From NCBI GenBank assembly GCA_030613505.1, contig JAUWLW010000032.1, forward strand, positions 1-34,763: a DNA stretch of 34,763 nucleotides. Reading direction: 5' to 3'. Source of the DNA: Candidatus Zixiibacteriota bacterium (GTDB taxonomy: Bacteria; RBG-13-66-14; B26-G2; WVWN01). The notes under the pieces were generated by a model, which did no database searches, had not been told where the DNA came from, and saw nothing but the letters and a program-made list of their open reading frames with translations. The translations under genes and the position numbers were made by a program. Positions 1 through 6,928 of this stretch are shown here, in pieces (position 1 is the stretch's first letter; each line of letters starts with the position of its first letter).

Positions 1-696
1 AACATGAACGGGACGCTGACCGGGCCGGAGGTCGCGCGGGAGCGCGAGATGGCGCAGGTCCTCGGCCCCAGCTCCATCGCGGCCTGCGGCCCGGAGACCC
101 CCCGCGACAACACCCCCCAGGAGACGGTCCTCAAGCCGCGCACGATGTACGGCGTTACCAAGGTGGCGGGCGAGCTGGTGTGCGACTACTACTTCCACAA
201 GTACGGCCTCGACGTCCGCGGCCTCCGCTACCCCGGCATCATCTCCGCGGAGACGCCCCCCGGCGGCGGCACCACCGACTACGCCGTCGCGATATACTAC
301 GCCGCGGTCAAGGGCGAGCCGTACCAGTGCTTCGTGCGTGAGGACACGGTCCTGCCGATGATGTACATGCCCGATTGCCTGAAGGCCACGCTCGACCTGA
401 TGGAGGCCGACCTCGCCAAACTCAAACACCACTCGGACTTCAACGTCGGCTCGATGAGCTTCTCCGCCGGCGAGCTGGCCGCCTCGATCCGGAAATACGT
501 ACCCGACTTTAAGGTGACGTACGAGCCGGACTTCCGCCAGGCCATAGCGGACAGCTGGCCGCGCTCGCTGGACGACGGCGCCGCCCGGGAGGAGTGGGGC
601 TGGGCGCCGGCCTACGACCTCGACGCTATGACGCAGGACATGCTCGAGAAGCTGAAGAAGAAGTACGAAGACGGGACGCTTCCGGAAATGGGGTAA
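1..696 (+). CDS. tdh: L-threonine 3-dehydrogenase, short-chain (epimerase-like) type, 5'-truncated by window edge
   Basis: The frame is open from base 1, so the gene begins upstream; about 231 residues are present of a family of about 315. The Rossmann GxxGxxG nucleotide-binding end is missing. Counting from the first visible Met, the remainder shows the extended-SDR catalytic set: the serine region PSSIA (22-26) and YGVTK (Tyr49, Lys53). Family-typical blocks follow: LRYPGIIS, PPGGGTTDYAV, LPMMYMPD, the PDFRQ.IADSWP segment and DDGAAREEWGW near the C-terminus. These blocks separate NAD-dependent threonine dehydrogenases of the SDR type from UDP-sugar epimerases. The enzyme oxidises L-threonine to 2-amino-3-oxobutyrate in the cytoplasm, which glycine C-acetyltransferase normally cleaves to glycine and acetyl-CoA; that partner is not in view. 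Confidence in the family is high, from remembered family motifs rather than a search. Confidence 0.88.
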   Translation, partial: NMNGTLTGPEVAREREMAQVLGPSSIAACGPETPRDNTPQETVLKPRTMYGVTKVAGELVCDYYFHKYGLDVRGLRYPGIISAETPPGGGTTDYAVAIYYAAVKGEPYQCFVREDTVLPMMYMPDCLKATLDLMEADLAKLKHHSDFNVGSMSFSAGELAASIRKYVPDFKVTYEPDFRQAIADSWPRSLDDGAAREEWGWAPAYDLDAMTQDMLEKLKKKYEDGTLPEMG

Positions 697-703
697 GGCT
701 CCG

Positions 704-886
704 GTGGCGCTGATTTGCGTGAAATGCCCGCTCGCCCGGTTCCCGGAGCCGCGGGAGCAGTGCTACGGGACCGGCGGCCTTATCTGCCGCGTCGACGACG
801 GCAACGTCGGCAAGTACGACGAGTGCCGCTTCGGCTGGGACGAGCGCCGCGTCGCGGAGGAGGCGGAGTGTTTGGAGGAGGAATGA
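704..886 (+). CDS. Small cysteine-rich protein, unknown function
   Basis: A 60-residue ORF starts with GTG 7 bases after the threonine dehydrogenase stop, so it is probably cotranscribed. It has six cysteines, including CVKC near the N-terminus (residues 5-8), then EQC, IC, DEC and EC. This could bind zinc or an iron-sulfur cluster, but no family is recognised. Codon third positions are GC-rich like the preceding gene, which argues for real coding. Its 3' end contains the sequence TTGGAGGAGGA that recurs at 2009, so it may abut or have been trimmed by the AT-rich island that follows. No clear Shine-Dalgarno is visible. It could be a chance frame. Confidence 0.5.
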   Translation: MALICVKCPLARFPEPREQCYGTGGLICRVDDGNVGKYDECRFGWDERRVAEEAECLEEE

Positions 887-898
887 TAATTAATTATA
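872..898 (+). repeat. Direct repeat, left copy, flanking the HARE-HTH nuclease gene
   Basis: TTGGAGGAGGA (872-882) is followed after six bases by ATTAATTATA (889-898). The same two blocks occur fused without the six bases at 2009-2028. The copy sits exactly where GC-rich chromosome changes to AT-rich DNA. Confidence 0.6.
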
Positions 899-901
899 TA
901 G

Positions 902-928
902 TTAGGCAAAAACCAGATGGTGTATAAT
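902..928 (+). promoter_or_regulatory. Candidate promoter for the nuclease island
   Basis: A perfect TATAAT lies at 923-928, about 92 bases before the chosen start at 1021. The best -35 nearby is TTAGGC at 902-907 with a short 15-base spacer, so only the -10 is convincing. The island's AT-richness makes chance matches likelier. Confidence 0.35.
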
Positions 929-1020
929 TGCGAAAATAGATAAAAAGATATGATAAGATATTAAGTCGAAGTACCGTAAAGTTACCGAACGAAAAAATGG
1001 AGGACGGCTCGGGAGGAAAA

Positions 1021-1980
1021 ATGAATAGTAAAAAATTAATGACGACACTCGAACTCGCCGAGAAAATACTACGCGAAACACGGAAACCATTAACGCCCGA
1101 AGAAATTTGGGATGTCGCTAAGGGAAAAGGGTACGATAAAAAATCTACGTTAAAAGGTAAAACGCCGTGGCGAACGATTGGAGCTTTGCTTTACGTCGAC
1201 ATTAGGGATAATCCTGAGAGTATGTTTATTAAAACTGGTATACGTCCAAGGCGGTTCTATCTAAGGGAGCACGCAGGAGAGTTAAAAGGTTTAACTATTT
1301 CTGACGAGCCGACGAAAAAGAAGGTTAAACCTGAATACACGGAAAGCGACCTCCACCCATTCCTAACGTACTTAGCTTTCACTAAATTATCGGCGCATAC
1401 TAAAACAATAAGGCATTCCGGGTCGAAAAGGCATAAAAAAGGCCAAACGGAATGGTTACACCCCGACGTAATAGGGTTCTATTCCCCGATAGAAGATTGG
1501 GAACAGGAAGTACTAGAATTCACCATGGAGGTAGATCGGCCGAGTATTAAACTTTATTCCTTCGAGTTAAAAAGGGAATTAAACTTCGCTAATCTCAGAG
1601 AAGCGTTTTTCCAAACGGTATCGAATTCGAGCTGGGCAAACGAAGGATACCTCGTAGCGGCCGAAATAAGGGACGAGTTAGAATTCCGTGACGAGTTAAA
1701 AAGATTATCTAATTCTTTCGGAATCGGGGTAATCCAAATAGACATTACGGACCCGGATTCTTCTTCAATAATATTACCAGCCGAAACGAAAGAGAATATC
1801 GATATGGATACGGTCAACCGCTTAACCTACGAAAATAAAGACTTTAAGAGTTTTTTAGTCAGAATAGTTAAAGACGTTAATATTAGGGAATTTAGGAAGG
1901 AGATGTACGATGAGGTATTCGAAACGGGGGACGAGGTTCTAAAGGATTTTAAACGGAAGATTAAAAAAAGGAAGAAATAG
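1021..1980 (+). CDS. HARE-HTH domain PD-(D/E)xK nuclease-like protein (HrgA/COG2958-like)
   Basis: A 319-residue cytoplasmic protein. The ATG at 1021 is preferred because GGAGG lies 4 bases before it; the in-frame ATG at 997 has no Shine-Dalgarno. Residues 1-83 look like a HARE-HTH winged-helix domain (TPEEIWDVAKGKGY, then TPWRTIGALLYVDI). The C-terminal half has a nuclease-like core: HPDVIG with Asp149, then SFELK with Glu182 and Lys184, a D...ExK arrangement. HARE-HTH domains are linked to restriction and modified DNA, and the combination recalls HrgA of Helicobacter restriction loci. The gene is AT-rich with many TTA and ATA codons, unlike its surroundings, pointing to horizontal acquisition. 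The next gene is also a nuclease-like protein 91 bases downstream. The family call is likely; catalytic activity and target are inferred. Confidence 0.75.
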   Translation: MNSKKLMTTLELAEKILRETRKPLTPEEIWDVAKGKGYDKKSTLKGKTPWRTIGALLYVDIRDNPESMFIKTGIRPRRFYLREHAGELKGLTISDEPTKKKVKPEYTESDLHPFLTYLAFTKLSAHTKTIRHSGSKRHKKGQTEWLHPDVIGFYSPIEDWEQEVLEFTMEVDRPSIKLYSFELKRELNFANLREAFFQTVSNSSWANEGYLVAAEIRDELEFRDELKRLSNSFGIGVIQIDITDPDSSSIILPAETKENIDMDTVNRLTYENKDFKSFLVRIVKDVNIREFRKEMYDEVFETGDEVLKDFKRKIKKRKK

Positions 1981-2008
1981 AGAAACGCCCGCCAAAAAAG
2001 CGGGGTGG

Positions 2009-2028
2009 TTGGAGGAGGATTAATTATA
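2009..2028 (+). repeat. Direct repeat, right copy
   Basis: TTGGAGGAGGATTAATTATA matches the blocks at 872-898 with six bases missing. It lies between the two nuclease genes, so the pair of repeats brackets only the HARE-HTH gene. Confidence 0.6.
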
Positions 2029-2071
2029 CTAGGCCGCGGTAAAAAGAGAATTTAGATTTAAGGGGTACGCT

Positions 2072-3115
2072 ATGGCCGTATGGCAAGTGGCCGCAGGAGA
2101 ACCGGGTCGAGACTATACTCAGGTTTTTTTAGATTACGATATAATGTTAATCGGCCCGGGGCGCGCCGGGCCGCATCCTAAAAAAGGCGCTAACTACTCT
2201 AAACGTACCGTTAATCAAAACAAACGGTTCGCCGAAAAACCGAAAGGTAACGATGTTGTATTACTACGTTTTAGGAAAGAGATCAGGGCCGTAGGGTTAA
2301 TAAAAGGGTATTACGTATGGTTAGATATGTTTTCTGACGTTCTAGGCTGGGATTTACAACATTCGATGAGGGTCGTTTGGACACCGATCAAAAAGAAGAA
2401 ACTCAAGGAAATTACCGAGCGCGAGGGAATATTCACAAACGTTATAGGCCCCATGCACACCTTTTCTAAAACTAACGAATTCGCCGAATACGAAAAAGAA
2501 CTAAAGGAATACGTTACCGATAGGCCCCCGGGTAGATTGCCTGATATCCCCCCACCTCTCGAGCGCGACGACATAAAGCACAGGCTATTCGCGAATGGAT
2601 TCCCTGAAATTACTATCGAAGCGATTATAAAAACGATTGAATCGGCTAAGGCGTTAAACGAGTTCTATAAGAACCCTACCCTATCCGGCGACAAAAGGCC
2701 ATCCGAACACGAGCTAGTTGCTTTCGTATTAATACCGTTGTTCGAAGGACTAGGATGGTCAAAACAGCTTTTAGCGGTAGAATGGAATAATATCGACCTA
2801 GCGATATTTAAAAAGACGCCGACGAACCCCAGTAATTGTATAATAATATGCGAGGCTAAAAAACGTGGCGGGATATTATCAGGCACGTACGAACAAGCAT
2901 TGAAATACGTAGGTAAATATAAATTATCGAACGTTAGTAAATTAATCACTACCGATGGAGAGAGAGTTTTCGTATATTCCGTAAATTATAAAGGAGGGAC
3001 AGCGTCCTTACAAGGTTATATAAATTTCGCCAATATAAGGGAAACTGATATTATCCTAAAAGACTTTAATAGTTTTGAAACGTTATTATCTCTAACGCGT
3101 TTCGGTAACTATTGA
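2072..3115 (+). CDS. Restriction endonuclease-like protein: EVE/PUA-like N-terminus plus HsdR_N-type PD-(D/E)xK nuclease
   Basis: A 347-residue protein. The N-terminal 150 residues (WQVAAGEPGRDY, IMLIGPG, DVVLLRF, AVGLIKGYYVW) read like an EVE/PUA-type module, a fold used in prokaryotes to recognise modified bases; this is recalled pattern, not a search. The linker 150-165 is proline-rich. Residues 205-300 resemble the HsdR N-terminal nuclease: SEHELV with Glu213, NNIDLAIF with Asp242, ICEAKK with Glu261 and Lys263, then the YEQALKYV helix with Gln275. That is a complete-looking D...E-x-K site. No helicase or methyltransferase is present, so a modification-dependent (type IV-like) role is plausible. 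Composition is AT-rich like the preceding gene, and the two are probably cotranscribed and functionally paired. Confidence 0.72.
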   Translation: MAVWQVAAGEPGRDYTQVFLDYDIMLIGPGRAGPHPKKGANYSKRTVNQNKRFAEKPKGNDVVLLRFRKEIRAVGLIKGYYVWLDMFSDVLGWDLQHSMRVVWTPIKKKKLKEITEREGIFTNVIGPMHTFSKTNEFAEYEKELKEYVTDRPPGRLPDIPPPLERDDIKHRLFANGFPEITIEAIIKTIESAKALNEFYKNPTLSGDKRPSEHELVAFVLIPLFEGLGWSKQLLAVEWNNIDLAIFKKTPTNPSNCIIICEAKKRGGILSGTYEQALKYVGKYKLSNVSKLITTDGERVFVYSVNYKGGTASLQGYINFANIRETDIILKDFNSFETLLSLTRFGNY

Positions 3116-3163
3116 CCAATGCAATAAGCGCCCCCCCGCCGCGCTCCCCCACTCTCCAACAAA

Positions 3164-3184
3164 AAAGGGCCCTTCGGGCCCTTT
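3164..3184. terminator. Bidirectional rho-independent terminator
   Basis: AAAGGGCCC-TTC-GGGCCCTTT forms a 9-bp stem. It has a T-rich tail on the plus side and an A run on the left that gives T's on the minus strand. It serves the island (plus) and the TPR gene (minus). Confidence 0.85.
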
Positions 3185-3214
3185 ATTTTTTATTAACCGC
3201 GGAAGCCGGCGCCG

Positions 3215-3751
3215 CTACTTGAAGGCCACGAGGTCGAGGAACCAATCCTCGTTGCGGTACTGTCGGAGGTCGACGTCGGTGGCGGCGATGACGTTGAGCT
3301 TGGGGTCGAACTCCAGCGCGCGCTCGAGGTAACTGCGGCAGCGCTCGGCATCGCCCCGGAACGCCCAGTAGCAAGCGAAGTTGTAGTGGCTGCCGGCGTG
3401 CTGCGGCCCGAAGGTGACGGACTTCTCGAACGCGGCCTGCGCCTCGTCCAGCCGGCCCATGGCCTGGTAGGCGACGCCCCGGGCGTTGTACGCGTGCGGG
3501 CTGTTGGCCTCGAGGTTAAAAATCCCGTTGGCCGCGGCCAGCGCGCCGTCGTAGCGGCCGAGCCGCGTCAGCGCCAGGCTCCGCCCCATCAACGCGCGGG
3601 CCTCGGCCGGGTCCAGCTTGGCCGCTTCATCGAACGCGGCCAGCGCCTTCTCATAGTGGCCGGCGCGCAGGTACTCTTTGCCGAAGGTGAGCTGCGTCTG
3701 GGTGCGTATCTTTTGGAGTTCTTCTTCGGTTATGCGTTTTTCGTCGGCCAC
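3215..3751 (-). CDS. TPR-repeat protein (paralog of 18412-18948)
   Basis: A 178-residue soluble protein with no signal peptide, starting at GTG. It contains about four tetratricopeptide repeats (GKEYLRAGHYEKALAAFDEAAKLDP, ending in DP, is the first) and a distinctive C-terminal segment: HYNFACYWA..GD..RC..YLERALEFDP, then ATDVDL..YR..DWFLDLVAF. The same length and the same C-terminal signature occur in the gene at 18412, so the two are paralogs. TPR proteins are protein-protein scaffolds; no partner can be deduced. It is transcribed alone, ending at the terminator at 3164-3184. Confidence 0.85.
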   Translation of the reverse strand: MADEKRITEEELQKIRTQTQLTFGKEYLRAGHYEKALAAFDEAAKLDPAEARALMGRSLALTRLGRYDGALAAANGIFNLEANSPHAYNARGVAYQAMGRLDEAQAAFEKSVTFGPQHAGSHYNFACYWAFRGDAERCRSYLERALEFDPKLNVIAATDVDLRQYRNEDWFLDLVAFK

Positions 3752-3938
3752 CCGCCATAACCCCGCACGGCTTTTTTTTTAAAGTTCAGGACGGAAGCTT
3801 GCGCGTTAGATTTCGCGGGAATATAAAAAACCTGATAACACTTGTCAAGTAAAAAGGAGCACCCGGGTACGGCCTGCATAAGAACTCGTTACCGATTCAC
3901 GGCCCGGGCGCGCCGGGGGTTAAGAACAAGGCGAAATA

Positions 3939-3961
3939 AAAGCCGCCCGCGGGGCGGCTTT
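3939..3961 (-). terminator. Rho-independent terminator of the tagged secreted protein gene
   Basis: AAAGCCGCCC-GCG-GGGCGGCTTT forms a 10-bp stem, followed on the minus strand by TTTTATTT. It lies just beyond the stop of the gene at 3976-4779. Confidence 0.85.
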
Positions 3962-3975
3962 AGCGCTCATAGGCG

Positions 3976-4779
3976 TTATTCGAATATGGCCTTAACCTTA
4001 CCGAGCGACGCCGGCTCGACGTCGGTGTAGGAGCAATCGTATACCCAGATGTACTCGTCGGGGGACCCGCCGGACGTACTCACGTAGAGGCGACCTGCGT
4101 GATACGCCACGCCGTAAGGATAGGAAACGGTAGATTTAAGCGGCCACGATTCCCGGACGGAGCCGGCGGACGTCATGCCGACTACCCACCGCGTAGCGTA
4201 ATTCGCGTACCAGATATAGTTGTGGGTATAATCCCAAGCCAAGTCGTAGGCGTAGTTGGTAAACGGCGCCTGGAAGGAAGATATCAAGCTGCCGTTGGTA
4301 TTCGATACCCACCAAATTCCGGTAAGGTAGTTCTGGTAGATGCGGGTGGCCGTTCCGGGGTTCTTCTTGTCGCCGTTGATGCACATGCCGTAACGGCTCG
4401 CGCCGCCGCTCCACCGCCACGAGCTTACCCAGCTCCCGGTGGAGGCGCGGAGCCTCGCCACGTACCGGTTGTTGTAGTTATTTGCGCGGAGGAAGCCGCC
4501 ACCCTCGTAGGAAAGGCCCCTAAGGAAGCGGTTCTCGAGATACGGGAAGCGGACCGGGATCGACTTCACGAAGGACCCGTTCGACCTCCTCAAAATATTA
4601 ATAGGGTAGTTCGTCGTGGCGTCGTAGTGGTAGGAGTAGAGGTAGCTGGCGTCGGCGGCCATGCCGAGGTGGGTAAACCTTCCACGGTTCGGGAAGGAAT
4701 TTACCAGGCTGCCCATCCCGGCCAACGCGGGAGCCGCGGCCGACATAACGCAGGCTATAAGGATTACGCCTTTACGCAT
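3976..4779 (-). CDS. Secreted protein, beta-propeller-like, with the SLGKVKAIF C-terminal tag
   Basis: A 267-residue protein. The start is the ATG at 4779 because AGGAGG lies 10 bases upstream and it opens directly into a signal peptide (MRKGVILIACVMSAAAPALA). An upstream in-frame ATG at 4911 would add 44 residues before the signal. The mature part is rich in Trp, Tyr and Asn with recurring blade-like strands (SYHYDATTNYP, GIWWVSNTNGSLISSF, YIWYANYATRWVVGM, GRLYVSTSGG). This suggests a beta-propeller; no family is recognised. The last residues are VEPASLGKVKAIFE, matching the C-termini of three other secreted proteins in this window. It is monocistronic, with its own terminator. Role unknown; probably exported and possibly surface-located. 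Confidence 0.8.
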   Translation of the reverse strand: MRKGVILIACVMSAAAPALAGMGSLVNSFPNRGRFTHLGMAADASYLYSYHYDATTNYPINILRRSNGSFVKSIPVRFPYLENRFLRGLSYEGGGFLRANNYNNRYVARLRASTGSWVSSWRWSGGASRYGMCINGDKKNPGTATRIYQNYLTGIWWVSNTNGSLISSFQAPFTNYAYDLAWDYTHNYIWYANYATRWVVGMTSAGSVRESWPLKSTVSYPYGVAYHAGRLYVSTSGGSPDEYIWVYDCSYTDVEPASLGKVKAIFE

Positions 4780-4816
4780 ACTTAATTTACCTCCTGAAAC
4801 GTTTGATATGTCATTA

Positions 4817-4845
4817 ATATTAACAGAAATGCCGCCCGTTTCCAA
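4817..4845 (-). promoter_or_regulatory. Candidate sigma70 promoter for 3976-4779
   Basis: On the minus strand, TTGGAA (4845-4840), 17 bases, then TAATAT (4822-4817). Each box matches consensus at four of six bases. The leader would be about 30 bases and contains the AGGAGG. Confidence 0.45.
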
Positions 4846-5000
4846 ATCGTCAAGATAAAACTCGCTACCGTGCCGGCCGCCTATTTGGCTTATCCTCCCC
4901 GTGGCAGACACGTCGGGCCGTTAATGCACGACTGTTTTTAAAACATTGAGCGAAAAAGCAGTGCGAAAAAACCGAAAGGTGATATACACCGCGCGGGGTC

Positions 5001-5963
5001 CTATTCGAACAAGACCCTTATCCGCCCCAAAGATGTCGGCAAGACGGCAGGTTCGGTATATTTATAATATTGAATGCGTTTATTGCCGGTATCGCCTACG
5101 TAGAATCGGTCGCCGCTTTTCGTGAGTGCGACGTCGCGCGGCCGGTTGAATTCGCCTTTTTGGTACCCTTTCGTACCCCAGGAGTCAAGAAACGAGCCGG
5201 TGGACGTGAAGCATTGGATGCGGTGGTTGCCGCTGTCGGCCACGAACACGCTGCCGACCGGGGCGACGGCTATGCCCATGGGGTTTACGAACTCGGCTTC
5301 GCCGGGCCCTTCGCTACCCCACTGGTCGCGGTAAGAGCCTTTCAACGAGAAGTACTGTACGCGGTGGTTGCCGTATTCGGCTACGTAAACTTTACCCGTC
5401 GAATTCACGGCTACGCCGTCGGGGTAGTTGAACTGACCGGGGCCGGACCCTACTTCCCCCCACGAGCCCAAGAAAGAACCGCTCGAGGTAAAATATTGTA
5501 CGCGGTTGTTTCGGTATTCGGTTACGTAGACGCGGCCGTTGGGCGCGATGGCGACGCCGGACGGCCACCGAAATTTGCCGGGGCCGGTCCCATCGTCCCC
5601 CCATTCGCCGACGAACGAGCCGGTGGGGGTGAAATATTGAATGCGGTCGTTACCGGCGTCGACCACGTAGACGCGGCCGCTAGACGCTACCGCTACGTGC
5701 TCGGGGTGGTAGAACTGGCCGTCGCCTTCTCCCGCCTCGCCCCATTTCCTTAAAAACGACCCGTTAGGCGTGAAGTATTTGACGCAATGCAGGTCTTGGT
5801 CTACGACGTATACGTTGCCGTCCACGGGCGAGACGGCGACGCCGGAAATCTCGTCAAAATCGCGGCGCCATTGGCCGCCGTAAACGTACTCCGCAACCGC
5901 CGCGACGTTCGCCAGAGCGAACGTCGCCACCGTTGATATTATAAGTTTTCTCACTGCGTCCAC
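5001..5963 (-). CDS. Secreted NHL-repeat beta-propeller with the SLGRIRVLF C-terminal tag
   Basis: A 320-residue protein starting at GTG (5963); a second in-frame GTG at 5954 would give MRKLIIS..., an equally good signal peptide. After the signal (ending near AAVAE) come six NHL repeats of about 47 residues. Each has the pattern GVAV...G.VYV.D..N.R.QYF...GSF...WG..G...G.F..P, together a full six-bladed propeller. NHL propellers usually bind proteins or ligands. The C-terminus is VLPTSLGRIRVLFE, the shared tag, placed after the last blade and so not part of the propeller fold. A perfect -35 (TTGACA, 6028-6023 on the minus strand) lies upstream but the matching -10 is poor. Confidence 0.88.
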   Translation of the reverse strand: MDAVRKLIISTVATFALANVAAVAEYVYGGQWRRDFDEISGVAVSPVDGNVYVVDQDLHCVKYFTPNGSFLRKWGEAGEGDGQFYHPEHVAVASSGRVYVVDAGNDRIQYFTPTGSFVGEWGDDGTGPGKFRWPSGVAIAPNGRVYVTEYRNNRVQYFTSSGSFLGSWGEVGSGPGQFNYPDGVAVNSTGKVYVAEYGNHRVQYFSLKGSYRDQWGSEGPGEAEFVNPMGIAVAPVGSVFVADSGNHRIQCFTSTGSFLDSWGTKGYQKGEFNRPRDVALTKSGDRFYVGDTGNKRIQYYKYTEPAVLPTSLGRIRVLFE

Positions 5964-6031
5964 TCTTTACCGACCGATAAAACTTTCAATTTCCTATATA
6001 TCTTGTCATATATATGTCGGTTTGTCAAATA

Positions 6032-6056
6032 TAAAGGGGCCACGGGGGCCCCTTTA
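6032..6056 (-). terminator. Rho-independent terminator of the gene at 6077-6742
   Basis: TAAAGGGGCC pairs with GGCCCCTTTA across a 5-base loop, a 10-bp stem. On the minus strand it continues into TTTATATTT. It sits just after the stop at 6077. Confidence 0.8.
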
Positions 6057-6076
6057 TCCGCCTCTGAACCCGGGCG

Positions 6077-6742
6077 TTACTTTTGGTACTGGATAAGGCC
6101 GATGTCGAGCTGGCCGTCGGTGATGAGGAATCCCTCGGTCGGTTCGTACGTCCAGGTGAACGTGGCCTCGTAGTTCTCCGTGTCCACCTCTACTTCAGCG
6201 CCGTACTCGGTCAGGTCGAGGTACTTGGGCGTCGCGATGCCCTCTTCCAGCTTACCCTTTAGACCTTTAGGGTTAACGACGGAACCCCAGAACCCGGGCG
6301 AATTTGCTACCGGTATGAGGTACTCCGGTTTGATGTTGCCCAGTTTGACGCGGTTGGCAACCTGGCCCACGAAAACGACGCGCATCGTTATGGTCGCCTT
6401 ACCTTCGGGGTAGAAGTCCCGGAACTGCGCCAGGCCGACGCAATTCTTACCGACCAGGACCTCCTTAACGACGTTGCCCCAGGTGAAATAGAATTTCGCC
6501 TCGGCGTCGGGCATGTGTTCCGGGTCGAGCCAGTATACCTTGACGTCTTTTTTACCCTGGCCGACCCCGGAACACTTGATATCCATTAGCGGGTTACCGG
6601 CGGTGTCGTTTACGATAGTCTCGAAAGGTTCGCCGTCTCCGGGACCGGAGACCTTCGTCGAAATTATCTTACCGGTATTCTCGCCCGCAAAGGCCGCGGC
6701 GGCCAGCGCGAGCGCCGTCAAACCAACTAGTATCCGCCTCAT
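6077..6742 (-). CDS. Secreted protein of unknown function, no C-terminal tag
   Basis: A 221-residue protein with a clean signal peptide (MRRILVGLTALALAAAAFA) and AGGAGG 7 bases before the ATG. The mature part is beta-rich and moderately charged. It contains two cysteines (KCSGVG and KNCVGLA), which could form a disulfide after export. No family is recognised. Unlike its two secreted neighbours it ends in IGLIQYQK, without the SLG-type tag, so the tag is not a general feature of exported proteins here. A perfect TATAAT lies upstream on the minus strand (6777-6772) without a good -35. It is monocistronic. Confidence 0.8.
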   Translation of the reverse strand: MRRILVGLTALALAAAAFAGENTGKIISTKVSGPGDGEPFETIVNDTAGNPLMDIKCSGVGQGKKDVKVYWLDPEHMPDAEAKFYFTWGNVVKEVLVGKNCVGLAQFRDFYPEGKATITMRVVFVGQVANRVKLGNIKPEYLIPVANSPGFWGSVVNPKGLKGKLEEGIATPKYLDLTEYGAEVEVDTENYEATFTWTYEPTEGFLITDGQLDIGLIQYQK

Positions 6743-6928
6743 ATCGTTTCCTCCTGGATAACAATTAAGGGATTATAACGGTTTCGCTTCGACGTCGACG
6801 GGCATCATACCATAAAGCGGTGCTTCCGTCAAACCGCTACCGCTTACGCCGTAAAGGTAGCGGCGGCGCTCCGGCCGTGTTAAAATAACGTGTATCTTAT
6901 ACCCCCATCGGAACGATAGGAGTTAAGT

